Shown here: positions 25,696-33,802 of the stretch, piece after piece | Position numbering within the stretch: position 1 is the first letter of the stretch | Layout of the letters: each line of letters opens with the position of its first letter | The notes under the pieces: generated by a model | Seen by the model: only the letters and a program-made list of their open reading frames with translations | The model's database searches: none | Told to the model about the DNA's origin: nothing | From: an uncultured Collinsella sp. | GTDB lineage: Bacteria > Actinomycetota > Coriobacteriia > Coriobacteriales > Coriobacteriaceae | Length of the DNA: 50,977 nucleotides | Reading direction: 5' to 3' | Assembly (NCBI GenBank): GCA_902464965.1 | Contig: CABQLI010000007.1 | Span: 1-50,977 of the forward strand | Program-made: the position numbers and the translations under genes

Positions 25696-26163
25696 CTAGT
25701 GCAGCACTCTGGCCGTATCATCAACATCCAAAAAGTCATTGGTGGCACCGACGAACTCCTGCATGTTCTTGACGATGCGGCCGTCATTTTCAATACGGAT
25801 TTCGAAACGCTTCCAGGGGAATTTCATGATGTGATAAAGGGTTACCAGCACGTCTTGCTCTTTGCCAATCTTGAGCAGCCAACGGGCGCAGTTGTCTCCG
25901 CAGGTGGAAGCATTAAATACCATGTCGGGGAGATTGCGTACCAGCAGCAACGTCTTGACACCGCCAGAAAGCTCGAGTGGCGTAATCGAGCCAAGCTGCT
26001 TGCTGATGATGTTGTGGGGGCCGATGAGCTCTGAACCGTCAACACCTTTAATCATCTGTGCAGCCATGGGATCTTCGAACCATGAATCCAGGTACGAGTT
26101 CCTAAAGTAGGTCTTGGTATCGTAGATGGAACCGGGGTAATCCCCCAGGTGAATGCTCAGCAT
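25696..26163 (-). CDS. DUF4869 protein
   Basis: 155 aa. The pattern MLSIHLGDYPGSIYDTKTYF, PMAAQMIKGVDGSELIGPH and FNASTCGDNCARWLLKI matches the DUF4869 family, small soluble proteins of unknown role in gut bacteria, often carried with accessory genes. It is a single gene on the minus strand, separated from the aro operon by that operon's terminator, so it needs its own promoter; none is clear. Function not assigned. Confidence 0.8.
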   Translation of the reverse strand: MLSIHLGDYPGSIYDTKTYFRNSYLDSWFEDPMAAQMIKGVDGSELIGPHNIISKQLGSITPLELSGGVKTLLLVRNLPDMVFNASTCGDNCARWLLKIGKEQDVLVTLYHIMKFPWKRFEIRIENDGRIVKNMQEFVGATNDFLDVDDTARVLH

Positions 26164-26215
26164 GTGGGTCTCCAGACGTAGTGTGACTGCAACGATTATA
26201 TGCCAGTAACAAAAT

Positions 26216-26245
26216 GCCGGAAGCAGCGAGGTCGCTGCTTCCGGC
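26216..26245 (-). terminator. Terminator of the aro operon
   Basis: Perfect 14-bp stem GCCGGAAGCAGCGA/TCGCTGCTTCCGGC with a very short loop, about 50 bases beyond the aroQ stop; on the minus strand it is followed by ATTTTGTT. Confidence 0.88.
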
Positions 26246-26294
26246 GCTGGAGTTTTGTTCGCGTGAATCGGTGTTAATGAATTGATCCGCGAGG

Positions 26295-26732
26295 CTACTT
26301 TTCGAGATGCTCCTTCAGCAGCTCCAGTGCATGCGCATAGCCTTTCAGGCCCTCGCCGGTGATGGTGGCGAAGCAGGCTAGGCGTGCATAGCTCACCTGG
26401 CGGAAGTCCTCGCGGGTCTCGACGGCGCTGATGTGTACCTCGACGGCAGGGATGGCGACGGCTTTGAGGGCGTCGAGGATCGCCACGCTCGTGTGCGTGT
26501 AGGCCGCCGGGTTGATGACGATGCCGTCGACCTTGCCGTAGGCCTCCTGGATCTTGTCGACGATGCTGCCCTCGTGGTTAGACTGGAAGACATCGACCTC
26601 GTCAAAGCCCTGTGCGGCGCCCGCTTCCTGGCAAATCTGCACTAAGCGGTCGTAGTTGTCGTTGCCATAGATGCCCGGCTCGCGAATGCCGAGCATGTTG
26701 AGGTTGGGGCCGTTAATGACGAGTGCTTTCAT
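26295..26732 (-). CDS. aroQ: 3-dehydroquinate dehydratase, type II
   Basis: Converts 3-dehydroquinate to 3-dehydroshikimate. 145 aa, usual size. Seen: NGPNLNMLGIREPGIYG (8-24) with the catalytic tyrosine near 22, QSNHEGSIVDKI (about 49) and INPAAYTHTS (about 72), the type II active-site blocks, and VEVHISAVETREDFRQ near 97. Last gene of the aro operon. Its AAAGGAAAC ribosome site lies inside a repeat that can pair with an upstream hairpin arm, so translation may be controlled. Confidence 0.95.
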   Translation of the reverse strand: MKALVINGPNLNMLGIREPGIYGNDNYDRLVQICQEAGAAQGFDEVDVFQSNHEGSIVDKIQEAYGKVDGIVINPAAYTHTSVAILDALKAVAIPAVEVHISAVETREDFRQVSYARLACFATITGEGLKGYAHALELLKEHLEK

Positions 26733-26740
26733 GGTTGTTT

Positions 26741-26793
26741 CCTTTGTGGTTGGAAAGCCACCACAAAGGTGCCTTTCCCCTTTGTGGTGGCTT
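26741..26793 (-). promoter_or_regulatory. Switchable hairpin before aroQ
   Basis: On the minus strand, arm A (26793-26779) and arm B (26769-26755) form a perfect 15-bp stem with a 9-base loop. A third element C (26749-26741, CCACAAAGG) repeats part of arm A and includes the aroQ ribosome site, 8 bases before the ATG. B can pair with A or with C, so A:B would leave the site open and B:C would cover it. The pairing is visible; regulation is inferred. Confidence 0.6.
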
Positions 26794-26796
26794 AGG

Positions 26797-28047
26797 TTAG
26801 AGAGCAGGTGGGAGGGTCTCGAGGAGGGCTTGGGCGGTGTTGGCGGCGCAGTCGCGTGAGTCGATGATGTAGTCGGCCCATGCGCGGTAGCGCGGCATGC
26901 GCTGCTCGGCGAGTTTATCGATGCCGTCGCGCGCGGTGATGGGGCGGCCCTTGTGGGCGAGCTCGTCGAGCTTACGGTTGAGCATCACGATCTGGCTATT
27001 CTGGTGCAGCAGCGGGTGGTTCTCGTCGCGTGTGACCACGCCGCCGCCGGTGGAGAGCACCAGGCCGCTGCGCTTGGAGATGTCGGCCAGCGTAGCCGTC
27101 TCCTGTTCGCGGAAGGCCGCCTCGCCGCGCTCGACGATAAAGTCGGCGCAGGGCATGCCGAGGCGTTCCTCGAGAGCTCGGTCCAGGTCGATGTGCTCTC
27201 GACCCGTGAGCAGGGCAATCTGCTCACCCACGCGGGTCTTGCCCGAGCCCGGCATGCCGATCAGCGCGATGTTCTGTTCGCGGCGTGACAAGCGCTCCGT
27301 TACATCCAGGATGCGCTCGCGCGGGGTGACCTGGCCGGTATAGCGCTCGACGGCCTGTGCCGCTTGGGCCACGAGCATCAGCAGGCCGCCGATGCAAGGG
27401 ATACCGCGGCGCTCGGCCTCGAGCATCAGGCCCGTGCGGGCGGGGTTGTAGACGATGTCGATGACGCCCTCGAGCGCATCGAGCCCCTCGAGCGTGCAGG
27501 GCGCGTCGGGGCAATGGGGGAACATGCCGGCGGGCGTGCAGTTGACGAGCAGTGTAGCGTCGGATTGCTGCGCGATGTTGTCGTAGTTGACCTCGCTTGT
27601 GCGACCGACGGGTACGACGACGGCGCCTAGGTCGCCGAGCACCATGCTGGCCGTGGTACCGGCACCGCCGGTGGCACCGAGCACAAGGACCTTCTTACCG
27701 GCAACCTTTACGCCCAGCTCTTCGACCAGGCATTGGAAGCCAAAGTAGTCGGTGTTGTCGCCGCGCAAACGACCGTCAGGCAGGCGTGTGATGGTGTTGA
27801 CGTTGCCCATGCGTTCGGCCAGCGGACTCAGCTCATCCAGGTATTCCATGACGGCGCGCTTGTAGGGGATGGTCACGTTGGTGCCCTCCCATTCGTCGCC
27901 GGTCATAAATGCATCAAGATTCTCGGGTTCGCGCTCAAAGCGCACGTACTCGAGCCCCGCGAGCTCCTTGTAGATGGTCGGGGTGTAGCTGTGGCCCAGC
28001 ACGCGTCCCAGCACGCCGTAGGGGCGGGTTGCAGCGGAATCGGTCAT
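26797..28047 (-). CDS. aroE-aroK: Fused shikimate dehydrogenase and shikimate kinase
   Basis: 416 aa. Residues 1-255 are AroE: GVLGRVLGHSYTPTIYKEL (shikimate site), NVTIPYKRAV with the catalytic lysine near 63, GDNTDYFGF near 95 and the NADP motif GATGGAGTTASM near 123. Residues about 257-416 are AroK: Walker A GMPGSGKT (about 264-271), DLDRALEERLG and the STGGGVVTRDEN block. The protein catalyses two steps of the shikimate pathway, though EPSP synthase acts directly after it. This domain order in one chain is uncommon. It starts directly after the pheA stop. Confidence 0.95.
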   Translation of the reverse strand: MTDSAATRPYGVLGRVLGHSYTPTIYKELAGLEYVRFEREPENLDAFMTGDEWEGTNVTIPYKRAVMEYLDELSPLAERMGNVNTITRLPDGRLRGDNTDYFGFQCLVEELGVKVAGKKVLVLGATGGAGTTASMVLGDLGAVVVPVGRTSEVNYDNIAQQSDATLLVNCTPAGMFPHCPDAPCTLEGLDALEGVIDIVYNPARTGLMLEAERRGIPCIGGLLMLVAQAAQAVERYTGQVTPRERILDVTERLSRREQNIALIGMPGSGKTRVGEQIALLTGREHIDLDRALEERLGMPCADFIVERGEAAFREQETATLADISKRSGLVLSTGGGVVTRDENHPLLHQNSQIVMLNRKLDELAHKGRPITARDGIDKLAEQRMPRYRAWADYIIDSRDCAANTAQALLETLPPAL

Positions 28048-29193
28048 CTAGAGCACCTCCGTGTAGCTGCCAAAGTAGGTGAAGCTCTCGCACACGTCGT
28101 CGACGGAATCGAGCAAGTCGTCGAGGTCCTTGCTGCCAAAGGGGCAGTCCAGGTCAAAGTAGAACATAAACTCAAAGTCGTGCCCGGGGATGGGACGGCT
28201 CTCGAGCTTAATGAGGTTGATGTTGAGCGCATAGAAGCGCTCGAGTACGCGGTAGAGGGCGCCCGGCTCATTGGCCGTGGTGATCATGAGCGAGGTGCGG
28301 TTGGCACCGGGGTAGACGCGCGGCTCGCGACTGATGACGACAAAGCGCGTGTAGTTGTTGTCCGAGTCCTGGATATTGGGCTCCAGCACCTCCAGGCCGT
28401 AGAGCGCGGCACAGCTGCGCGAGGCGATGGCGGCAACGTCGGTACGCTCGGAGTTGGCGACCATCTCGGCCGACATGGCGGTGTTGGGGTATTTGGTGGC
28501 GTGCAGGCCGTGGGCCTCGATAAAGCCGGCGCACTGGGCGATGGCCTGGCCATGGCTGTAGACCTCGCGCACGTCTGCGAGCTTGGTGCCGGGCTTGACG
28601 AGCAGGTTGTGATCGATCTTGAGGCGCAGCGAGCGCACGATATGGAAATCGAACTGGGCGAGTAAGTCGTAGACGGCGTTGACCGAGCCGGCGGTTGAGT
28701 TTTCGATGGGCAGCACGCCAAACTCGCAGAAGCCGTCGCGCACGGCGCGCATGACGCCCTCGAAGGTCTCGAAGAACGCGATGTCGGGTACGTCGAAGAG
28801 CTTGCACGCGGCTATCTGGCTGTAGGCACCTTCCACGCCCTGGCAGGCAACGCTGGCCGTCTGGGGGAAGGGTGTATCGAAGGCTACGGCCGTGGCATGG
28901 GCCTTTTGCGACACCGTAATGCCCTTGAGCTCGTTGATGTAGCGCTGTTGCTCGGCTTTGCTCATGCTCATGAGGAGACGAAACAGGGCGATGGTCTGGG
29001 CCTCGTAGCGCTCGGGTGCGCGGCCGGCGAGGTTGTTAAGTTTGGAGCGCTCGCGGGCGGGGTCGAAGACGGCCTTGCCCATCTCGATTTTTGACTTGGC
29101 GACCTCGGTGGCAATGTCCATGCGCTCGACAAAGCTATTGAGGAGCGTGGTGTCGATGCCATCGATGGTCTGGCGAATGTCAGCAAGGTCCAT
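28048..29193 (-). CDS. pheA: Chorismate mutase-prephenate dehydratase (P-protein)
   Basis: 381 aa from ATG 29193, chosen for AAAGGGG six bases upstream; a GTG 15 bases earlier is possible. Residues 1-90: AroQ-type chorismate mutase helix bundle (IRQTIDGIDTTLLNSFVERM, then KAVFDPARE). Residues 105-285: prephenate dehydratase with GVEGAYSQIAACKLF, FCEFGVLPIENSTAGSVN and TRFVVISRE. Residues 290-375: ACT domain with NEPGALYRVLERFYALNINLIKLESRPI, the phenylalanine-binding motif, so feedback inhibition by Phe is expected. It commits chorismate to phenylpyruvate. Confidence 0.95.
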   Translation of the reverse strand: MDLADIRQTIDGIDTTLLNSFVERMDIATEVAKSKIEMGKAVFDPARERSKLNNLAGRAPERYEAQTIALFRLLMSMSKAEQQRYINELKGITVSQKAHATAVAFDTPFPQTASVACQGVEGAYSQIAACKLFDVPDIAFFETFEGVMRAVRDGFCEFGVLPIENSTAGSVNAVYDLLAQFDFHIVRSLRLKIDHNLLVKPGTKLADVREVYSHGQAIAQCAGFIEAHGLHATKYPNTAMSAEMVANSERTDVAAIASRSCAALYGLEVLEPNIQDSDNNYTRFVVISREPRVYPGANRTSLMITTANEPGALYRVLERFYALNINLIKLESRPIPGHDFEFMFYFDLDCPFGSKDLDDLLDSVDDVCESFTYFGSYTEVL

Positions 29194-29214
29194 AGGGACC
29201 CCTTTCACGTGTCG

Positions 29215-29290
29215 GTGATTTTTCTGGGACGGGGATTAAAAAATCATTGTGTACCCAGTGATTTTTTAATCCCCGTCCCAGAAAAATCAC
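29215..29290. repeat. 32-bp perfect palindrome between aroC and pheA
   Basis: Arms 29215-29246 and 29259-29290 are exact reverse complements with a 12-base loop. A second inverted pair (CCCAGTGATTTTT at 29254 and AAAAATCACTGGG ending 29294) overlaps it, giving an alternative fold. Size and perfection suggest an interspersed palindromic or MITE-like element rather than a normal terminator; it lies inside an operon. Confidence 0.8.
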
Positions 29291-29300
29291 TGGGTGGTCG

Positions 29301-29322
29301 TGGGGGCCGGAGTTGGCCCCCA
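29301..29322 (-). terminator. GC hairpin after aroC
   Basis: Eight-bp stem TGGGGGCC/GGCCCCCA with a 6-base loop, 7 bases beyond the aroC stop. No T-run follows on the minus strand, so it may pause or partly terminate. Confidence 0.4.
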
Positions 29323-29329
29323 GAGATTT

Positions 29330-30427
29330 TTAGAGCTGTCCGGCGTCCTCGAGGAGAGCGTCCCAGATGGCGAGGGCGGCGGCTGCTTCGGCTACGGGGA
29401 CGGCTCGGGGGACGATGCAGGGATCGTGACGGCCGTGGACCGAGAGCTCGGCATTTTCCATGGCGTCCATGTCTACGGTCTGCTGCTCGCGGCCAATTGA
29501 GGGCGTCGGCTTTACGGCCATGCGCCACATGACGGGCGCGCCGGTCGAAATACCGCCCAGGATGCCGCCGGCGTTATTGGACTCGACCTCGATTTCGCCG
29601 GTCTCGGCATCGATGCGATACGGATCGTTGTTCTCGCTGCCGCGCATGGCGGCCACGGCAAAGCCCATGCCAAACTCCACGCCCTTTACGGCGGGAATCC
29701 CGAACGCGATTTGAGCGATGCGGTTCTCGATGCCGTCAAACATGGGGTCGCCGATGCCCGCGGGAAGCCCGTAAATGCTGCACTCCACGATGCCGCCGAT
29801 GCTGTCGAGTTCGTCGCGCGCGGCTAGGATCTCCTCGCGCATGCGGCCGGCTGCGGCGGCGTCAATGCACGGCAGATCGTTCGTAAGGATCGCCTTGCGG
29901 TCGGCCTCGCGATAGACCATATCGTCCATCGGCAGGTCGGAGATGCCGCCGATCTGCGCGACGTGCGCCATGACCTGAATGCCGCGGGCCTCGAGTGCCT
30001 GCAGCGCAATGCCGCCGGCGATGCATAAGGGTGCCGTTAGGCGGCCGGAGAAATGCCCGCCACCAGCGACATCGTGCATGTTGTGATACTTCACACGCGC
30101 CGGGTAATCGGCATGTCCCGGACGGGGCTTGCGGCGCAGCTCGGAGTAATCCTTGGAGCGCGTGTTGGTGTTCTCGATAATCGCGGCGATGGGCGCGCCG
30201 GTGGTATGTCCATCGACAACACCGGCGATGATGTGGGCGGCGTCGGCCTCGCGGCGTTTGGTCGCGGTCTCGTCGTGACCGGGGGCGCGACGGTCCAAAA
30301 AGGCCTGCAGCGCTTCCTGGTCCACGGCGATGCCCGCCGGAATGCCATCGAGCGAGCAGCCGATAGCGGGGGAGTGTGACTGGCCGAAGATGCTCAGATG
30401 CAAGACGTTGCCAAAGGTCGAGGCCAT
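29330..30427 (-). CDS. aroC: Chorismate synthase
   Basis: 365 aa. Final step of chorismate formation from EPSP, needing reduced FMN. N-terminus MASTFGNVLHLSIFGQSHSP, then RRAPGHDETATKRREAD, RPGHADYPARVKYHNMHDVAGGGHFSGRLTAP (about 100-130; FMN and catalytic histidine region) and NNAGGILGGISTGAPV near 290 are all typical. The ribosome site GAGGAGG lies in the end of aroA, one base upstream, so the two are coupled. Confidence 0.97.
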   Translation of the reverse strand: MASTFGNVLHLSIFGQSHSPAIGCSLDGIPAGIAVDQEALQAFLDRRAPGHDETATKRREADAAHIIAGVVDGHTTGAPIAAIIENTNTRSKDYSELRRKPRPGHADYPARVKYHNMHDVAGGGHFSGRLTAPLCIAGGIALQALEARGIQVMAHVAQIGGISDLPMDDMVYREADRKAILTNDLPCIDAAAAGRMREEILAARDELDSIGGIVECSIYGLPAGIGDPMFDGIENRIAQIAFGIPAVKGVEFGMGFAVAAMRGSENNDPYRIDAETGEIEVESNNAGGILGGISTGAPVMWRMAVKPTPSIGREQQTVDMDAMENAELSVHGRHDPCIVPRAVPVAEAAAALAIWDALLEDAGQL

Positions 30428-30428
30428 G

Positions 30429-31748
30429 CTATTCCTCCTCGAGTGTGACCTTGCCGCCCAGCAGGCGGTAGTGGCCGAAGAAATCGGGATAGGACTTGTT
30501 GACGGCCTCGGCGCCGTGGATCACGACCTCGCCGGTGGCGCGGCTCGCGGCGATGGCGGCCATCATGGCGATGCGGTGGTCGTTGTGCGAATCGACCTCA
30601 CCGCCGGTGAAGGCATCGACGCCCTTGATGATGAGGTCGTCGCCGGCAATACGCACCTGCGCGCCCAGCGCGGTGAGCTCGCGGGTGGTGGTGACCAGGC
30701 GGTCGGATTCCTTGATACGCAGACGGGCGCAATCGCGGATAAAGGTGCGGCCCTGTGCCAGCGAGGCCACGGCCGAGATAACGGGCACCAGGTCGGGAAT
30801 GTCGTGGGCACTCATCTCGAAGCCGGCGAGCTTATCGGACTGCACGGTGGCGGCGTTGGTGGAGCGCACGATGCGGGCACCAAAGCGCGAAAGTGCGGCA
30901 AGCACGTTGCGGTCGCCCTGTGCGGAGCTCAGGGACACACCCTCGACGGTGATGGGGTCGGAGCCGATGGCGCCGGCGCACAGCCAAAAGGCGGCGTTGG
31001 ACCAGTCGCCCTCGACGGCCACGTTGCCGGGCGTGCGGTACGAGCCACTGCTCACGCGGAAGTTTGTGACCTCGGGCTTGCCGTCCTTGGCGGGAATACG
31101 CTCGACGTTGACCTCGACGCCGAAGGCCTTCATGGCCTGGATCGTCAGGTTGATGTAGGGGCGGCTCTCGATGAGGCCGGTTACCTGCACGCAGGAGGGC
31201 TGGGCGAGCAACGGGGCTGCCAGCAGCAGGCCGGAGATATACTGCGAGCTCACGTTGCCCGGCAGCACAAAGGTGCCCGGGCGCATGCGTCCGCTCGTCT
31301 TGAGCGGAAAACCGCCCAGACCCTGTAGGTCGCAGCCGGCGGCGATGATCTCGTCCGAGAGCGGGGACAGCGGACGGGCGCCCAAGCGTCCCTGACCCAC
31401 AAACGTGGCCTCTGCGCCCAGCGCGCAGGCGACGGGCAACATAAAGCGGAGCGTGGAGCCACTTTCGCCGCAGTCGAGCGTGCCGCCCGCAAGTGCCTTG
31501 AGCAGGCCGAACTCAACACTCTTCATGGTGGGGTGGACCTGGAAGCCGTCCTCGACGGTCTCGATGCGGGCGCCCAGGGCCGTAAGGCAACGCACCGTAG
31601 CCTCGATGTCGGCGCAGGTGGTGTTGCAGGTTACGTGCGTCTCGCCGTTGGCAAGCGCGGCGCAGATGATCAGGCGATGCGCCATCGACTTGGATGCGAT
31701 GGCGGGAACGGTGCCCTTGAGCGGGGACGGGGTGATGCGGGCTAGCAT
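30429..31748 (-). CDS. aroA: 3-phosphoshikimate 1-carboxyvinyltransferase (EPSP synthase)
   Basis: 439 aa, normal length. Transfers the enolpyruvyl group of PEP to shikimate-3-phosphate. N-terminal PLKGTVPAIASKSMAHRLIICAAL carries the PEP-site lysine and following serine; DCGESGSTLRFMLPVAC near 91 is the other signature; KESDRLVTTTRELTALG (about 344) and the DHRIAMM block (about 387) complete the active site. Start ATG 31748 lies inside the 3' end of aroB (7-base overlap). Part of the aro operon. Confidence 0.96.
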   Translation of the reverse strand: MLARITPSPLKGTVPAIASKSMAHRLIICAALANGETHVTCNTTCADIEATVRCLTALGARIETVEDGFQVHPTMKSVEFGLLKALAGGTLDCGESGSTLRFMLPVACALGAEATFVGQGRLGARPLSPLSDEIIAAGCDLQGLGGFPLKTSGRMRPGTFVLPGNVSSQYISGLLLAAPLLAQPSCVQVTGLIESRPYINLTIQAMKAFGVEVNVERIPAKDGKPEVTNFRVSSGSYRTPGNVAVEGDWSNAAFWLCAGAIGSDPITVEGVSLSSAQGDRNVLAALSRFGARIVRSTNAATVQSDKLAGFEMSAHDIPDLVPVISAVASLAQGRTFIRDCARLRIKESDRLVTTTRELTALGAQVRIAGDDLIIKGVDAFTGGEVDSHNDHRIAMMAAIAASRATGEVVIHGAEAVNKSYPDFFGHYRLLGGKVTLEEE

Positions 31749-32848
31749 GCGGATGCGTCTCCCTTCTGGCCGAGGCCCTCGGCAATGAGTTCGTGGAAAG
31801 TGGAAAGCGGCGTGCGGTCGATGCTGCAGCGGCCAATGCCGTGCGGAATCACCAGGTCGATGGTGTCGCCCGCGCGCTTCTTGTCGTGGAGCGCCTCGGC
31901 AAAGACGGCATCGGCATCTAGGTCGCAGCGGGTCTTGAGGCCATGGCGGGCGCAGAGTTCCTCAATACGACCGGGCAGTGCAGCATCGCAAACGCCGTGC
32001 AGGGCCGCGGCGCGCGTGATGATGCCCATGCCGATCGACACACAGTTGCCGTGTCCGAGCTCGAAGTGCTCGCAGGCCTCGACGGCGTGTCCGGCACTGT
32101 GTCCAAAGTTGAGGAGCTTGCGCTGGTTGGTCTCGCGCTCGTCGGCGACGACCACGGCGCGCTTGATGTCGATGTTGCGGGCGATGATGAGTGCTACGCG
32201 GGCCACATCGCGGTTGAGCAGCTCCAGCGTGAGCGGTGTCTTCTCCAGCTCGGCAAAAAGCTCGGGGTCGGCGATTACAGCGTGCTTCACAACCTCGCCA
32301 CAGCCGTCGGCGAACTGCTCGGGCGTGAGGGTGGCCAGGCACCCCACGTCGGCGATAACCACGCTCGGCTGCCAAAAGGCGCCGGCCAAGTTCTTGCCGG
32401 CAGCCAGGTCGATGGCGGTCTTGCCGCCCACCGACGAATCCACCATGGCGAGCAGGCTCGTCGGGATCTGCACAAACTTGCAGCCGCGCATGTAGGTGGC
32501 GGCCACAAAGCCCGCCACGTCGCCCACGACACCGCCGCCGAGTGCCACGATCACGTCGGAGCGCGAAAGCTCGTGCTCGGCCACAAACTCCAAAATGGCA
32601 ACATAGGTTTCGGCGCGCTTATGGGCCTCGCCGGCCTCGAAGGTGCAGATACTCACCTCGTAGCCTGACGCCTCCAGGCTCTGCTTAACGGGCATCTGGT
32701 AGAGCGGGCCCACGTTGGTGTCCGTCACGATGACGGCCTTGGTGCCGCCGGCAGTGGCGCGCACGAGCGGTCCCGCCTGCTCCAGCAAAAACGTGCCAAC
32801 ATGCACCTGGTAGGGGCGTGCGGTGTCGATATCGATGGTAATCGCCAT
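31742..32848 (-). CDS. aroB: 3-dehydroquinate synthase
   Basis: 368 aa. Cyclises DAHP to 3-dehydroquinate using NAD and a metal ion. Seen: SRSDVIVALGGGVVGDVAGFVAATYMRG (about 95-122), IPTSLLAMVDSSVGGKTAIDLAAGKN, the metal-site ADGCGEVVKHAVI near 186 and LNFGHSAGHAVEACE near 247. ATG with AAAGGA upstream. It follows tyrA by 36 bases. Confidence 0.96.
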   Translation of the reverse strand: MAITIDIDTARPYQVHVGTFLLEQAGPLVRATAGGTKAVIVTDTNVGPLYQMPVKQSLEASGYEVSICTFEAGEAHKRAETYVAILEFVAEHELSRSDVIVALGGGVVGDVAGFVAATYMRGCKFVQIPTSLLAMVDSSVGGKTAIDLAAGKNLAGAFWQPSVVIADVGCLATLTPEQFADGCGEVVKHAVIADPELFAELEKTPLTLELLNRDVARVALIIARNIDIKRAVVVADERETNQRKLLNFGHSAGHAVEACEHFELGHGNCVSIGMGIITRAAALHGVCDAALPGRIEELCARHGLKTRCDLDADAVFAEALHDKKRAGDTIDLVIPHGIGRCSIDRTPLSTFHELIAEGLGQKGDASAC

Positions 32849-32884
32849 AAGCTTCGGTCCTTTCGACCTGGCGTGATGGGTGGT

Positions 32885-33799
32885 CTAGTGGGAGGCCTCG
32901 TCGTCGAGTGCACGCTTAATGCGGTCGCCCTCGGCAAGAAGATTCTCCAGATAGCGTTGGTCGCGGTCCTTGAGCGCTCGGCTGTAGGCGCCAAGCGACT
33001 CGATCAGATGGTCGATCTCGAAGGCGAGCGCGTCGGCGTCGTCAATCATGAGCTCGGACCACATTTGCGGGTTGAGGTGCGCCACGCGGGTGAGATCGCG
33101 GTAGCTACCGGCCGAAAAGCCGTGGTGGACCTGGGCAGTGGGGCTTTTGACGTAGGCGTTGGATACCACGTGTGCAAGCTGGCTCGTGAAGGCGATGACG
33201 CGGTCGTGCTCGGCGGCGTTCGTTACGCTGAACTTGCCAAAGCCCAAGGGGCGCACCATCTCGCGCACCTGGCCCAAGAGCTCCAGCTTAAGGGCATCGT
33301 CTACCGCGGGCGGAACGAGCACCAGGGGAGCGCCCTGGAACAGGTCGGCGCGGGAGTGCGCGTAGCCCGAGAACTGGGTGCCCGCCATGGGGTGCGCGCC
33401 CACAAAGTAAAAGCCGTTCTCGCGGGCAAGCTCAAAGGCGCGCTCGCACACGATGCCCTTGACGCCCACAGTGTCGATCACCACGGGACCCATGATGGCC
33501 TCGGTATCGGTGGCGTCGGCGAGTGTCTGGGCATGCGCCTCGAGCCACTCGATGCAGGCCTCGGGGTAGCAAGCCAGGACGATGATGTCGCATTCGCCGA
33601 GTGTCTTGTCGTTGAGCTCTCCGGCGACAGTGCCCATGCTGGCGGCCGTCATGACATCGTCATCGGGGTCCCAGGCCAGCACGCGGACGCCCGCCTGCGC
33701 ATAGCCGCGGGCAAAACTGCCGCCGATGAGGCCCAGGCCGACGATGCCGGCGCACTTAGGGCCGCCCTGGTTAACGCGCGCGTTTCTCACCGTACCCAT
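32885..33799 (-). CDS. tyrA: Prephenate dehydrogenase
   Basis: 304 aa. Oxidatively decarboxylates prephenate to 4-hydroxyphenylpyruvate for tyrosine. NAD-binding motif GIVGLGLIGGSFARGYAQAG at about 18-37, a DTVGVKG segment near 113, and FVGAHPMAGTQFSGYAHSR near 131, the substrate-site signature. No C-terminal ACT domain is present, so end-product control would have to act on DAHP synthase or by transcription. The gene starts 3 bases after the aroF stop. Confidence 0.92.
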   Translation of the reverse strand: MGTVRNARVNQGGPKCAGIVGLGLIGGSFARGYAQAGVRVLAWDPDDDVMTAASMGTVAGELNDKTLGECDIIVLACYPEACIEWLEAHAQTLADATDTEAIMGPVVIDTVGVKGIVCERAFELARENGFYFVGAHPMAGTQFSGYAHSRADLFQGAPLVLVPPAVDDALKLELLGQVREMVRPLGFGKFSVTNAAEHDRVIAFTSQLAHVVSNAYVKSPTAQVHHGFSAGSYRDLTRVAHLNPQMWSELMIDDADALAFEIDHLIESLGAYSRALKDRDQRYLENLLAEGDRIKRALDDEASH

Positions 33800-33802
33800 G
33801 GG

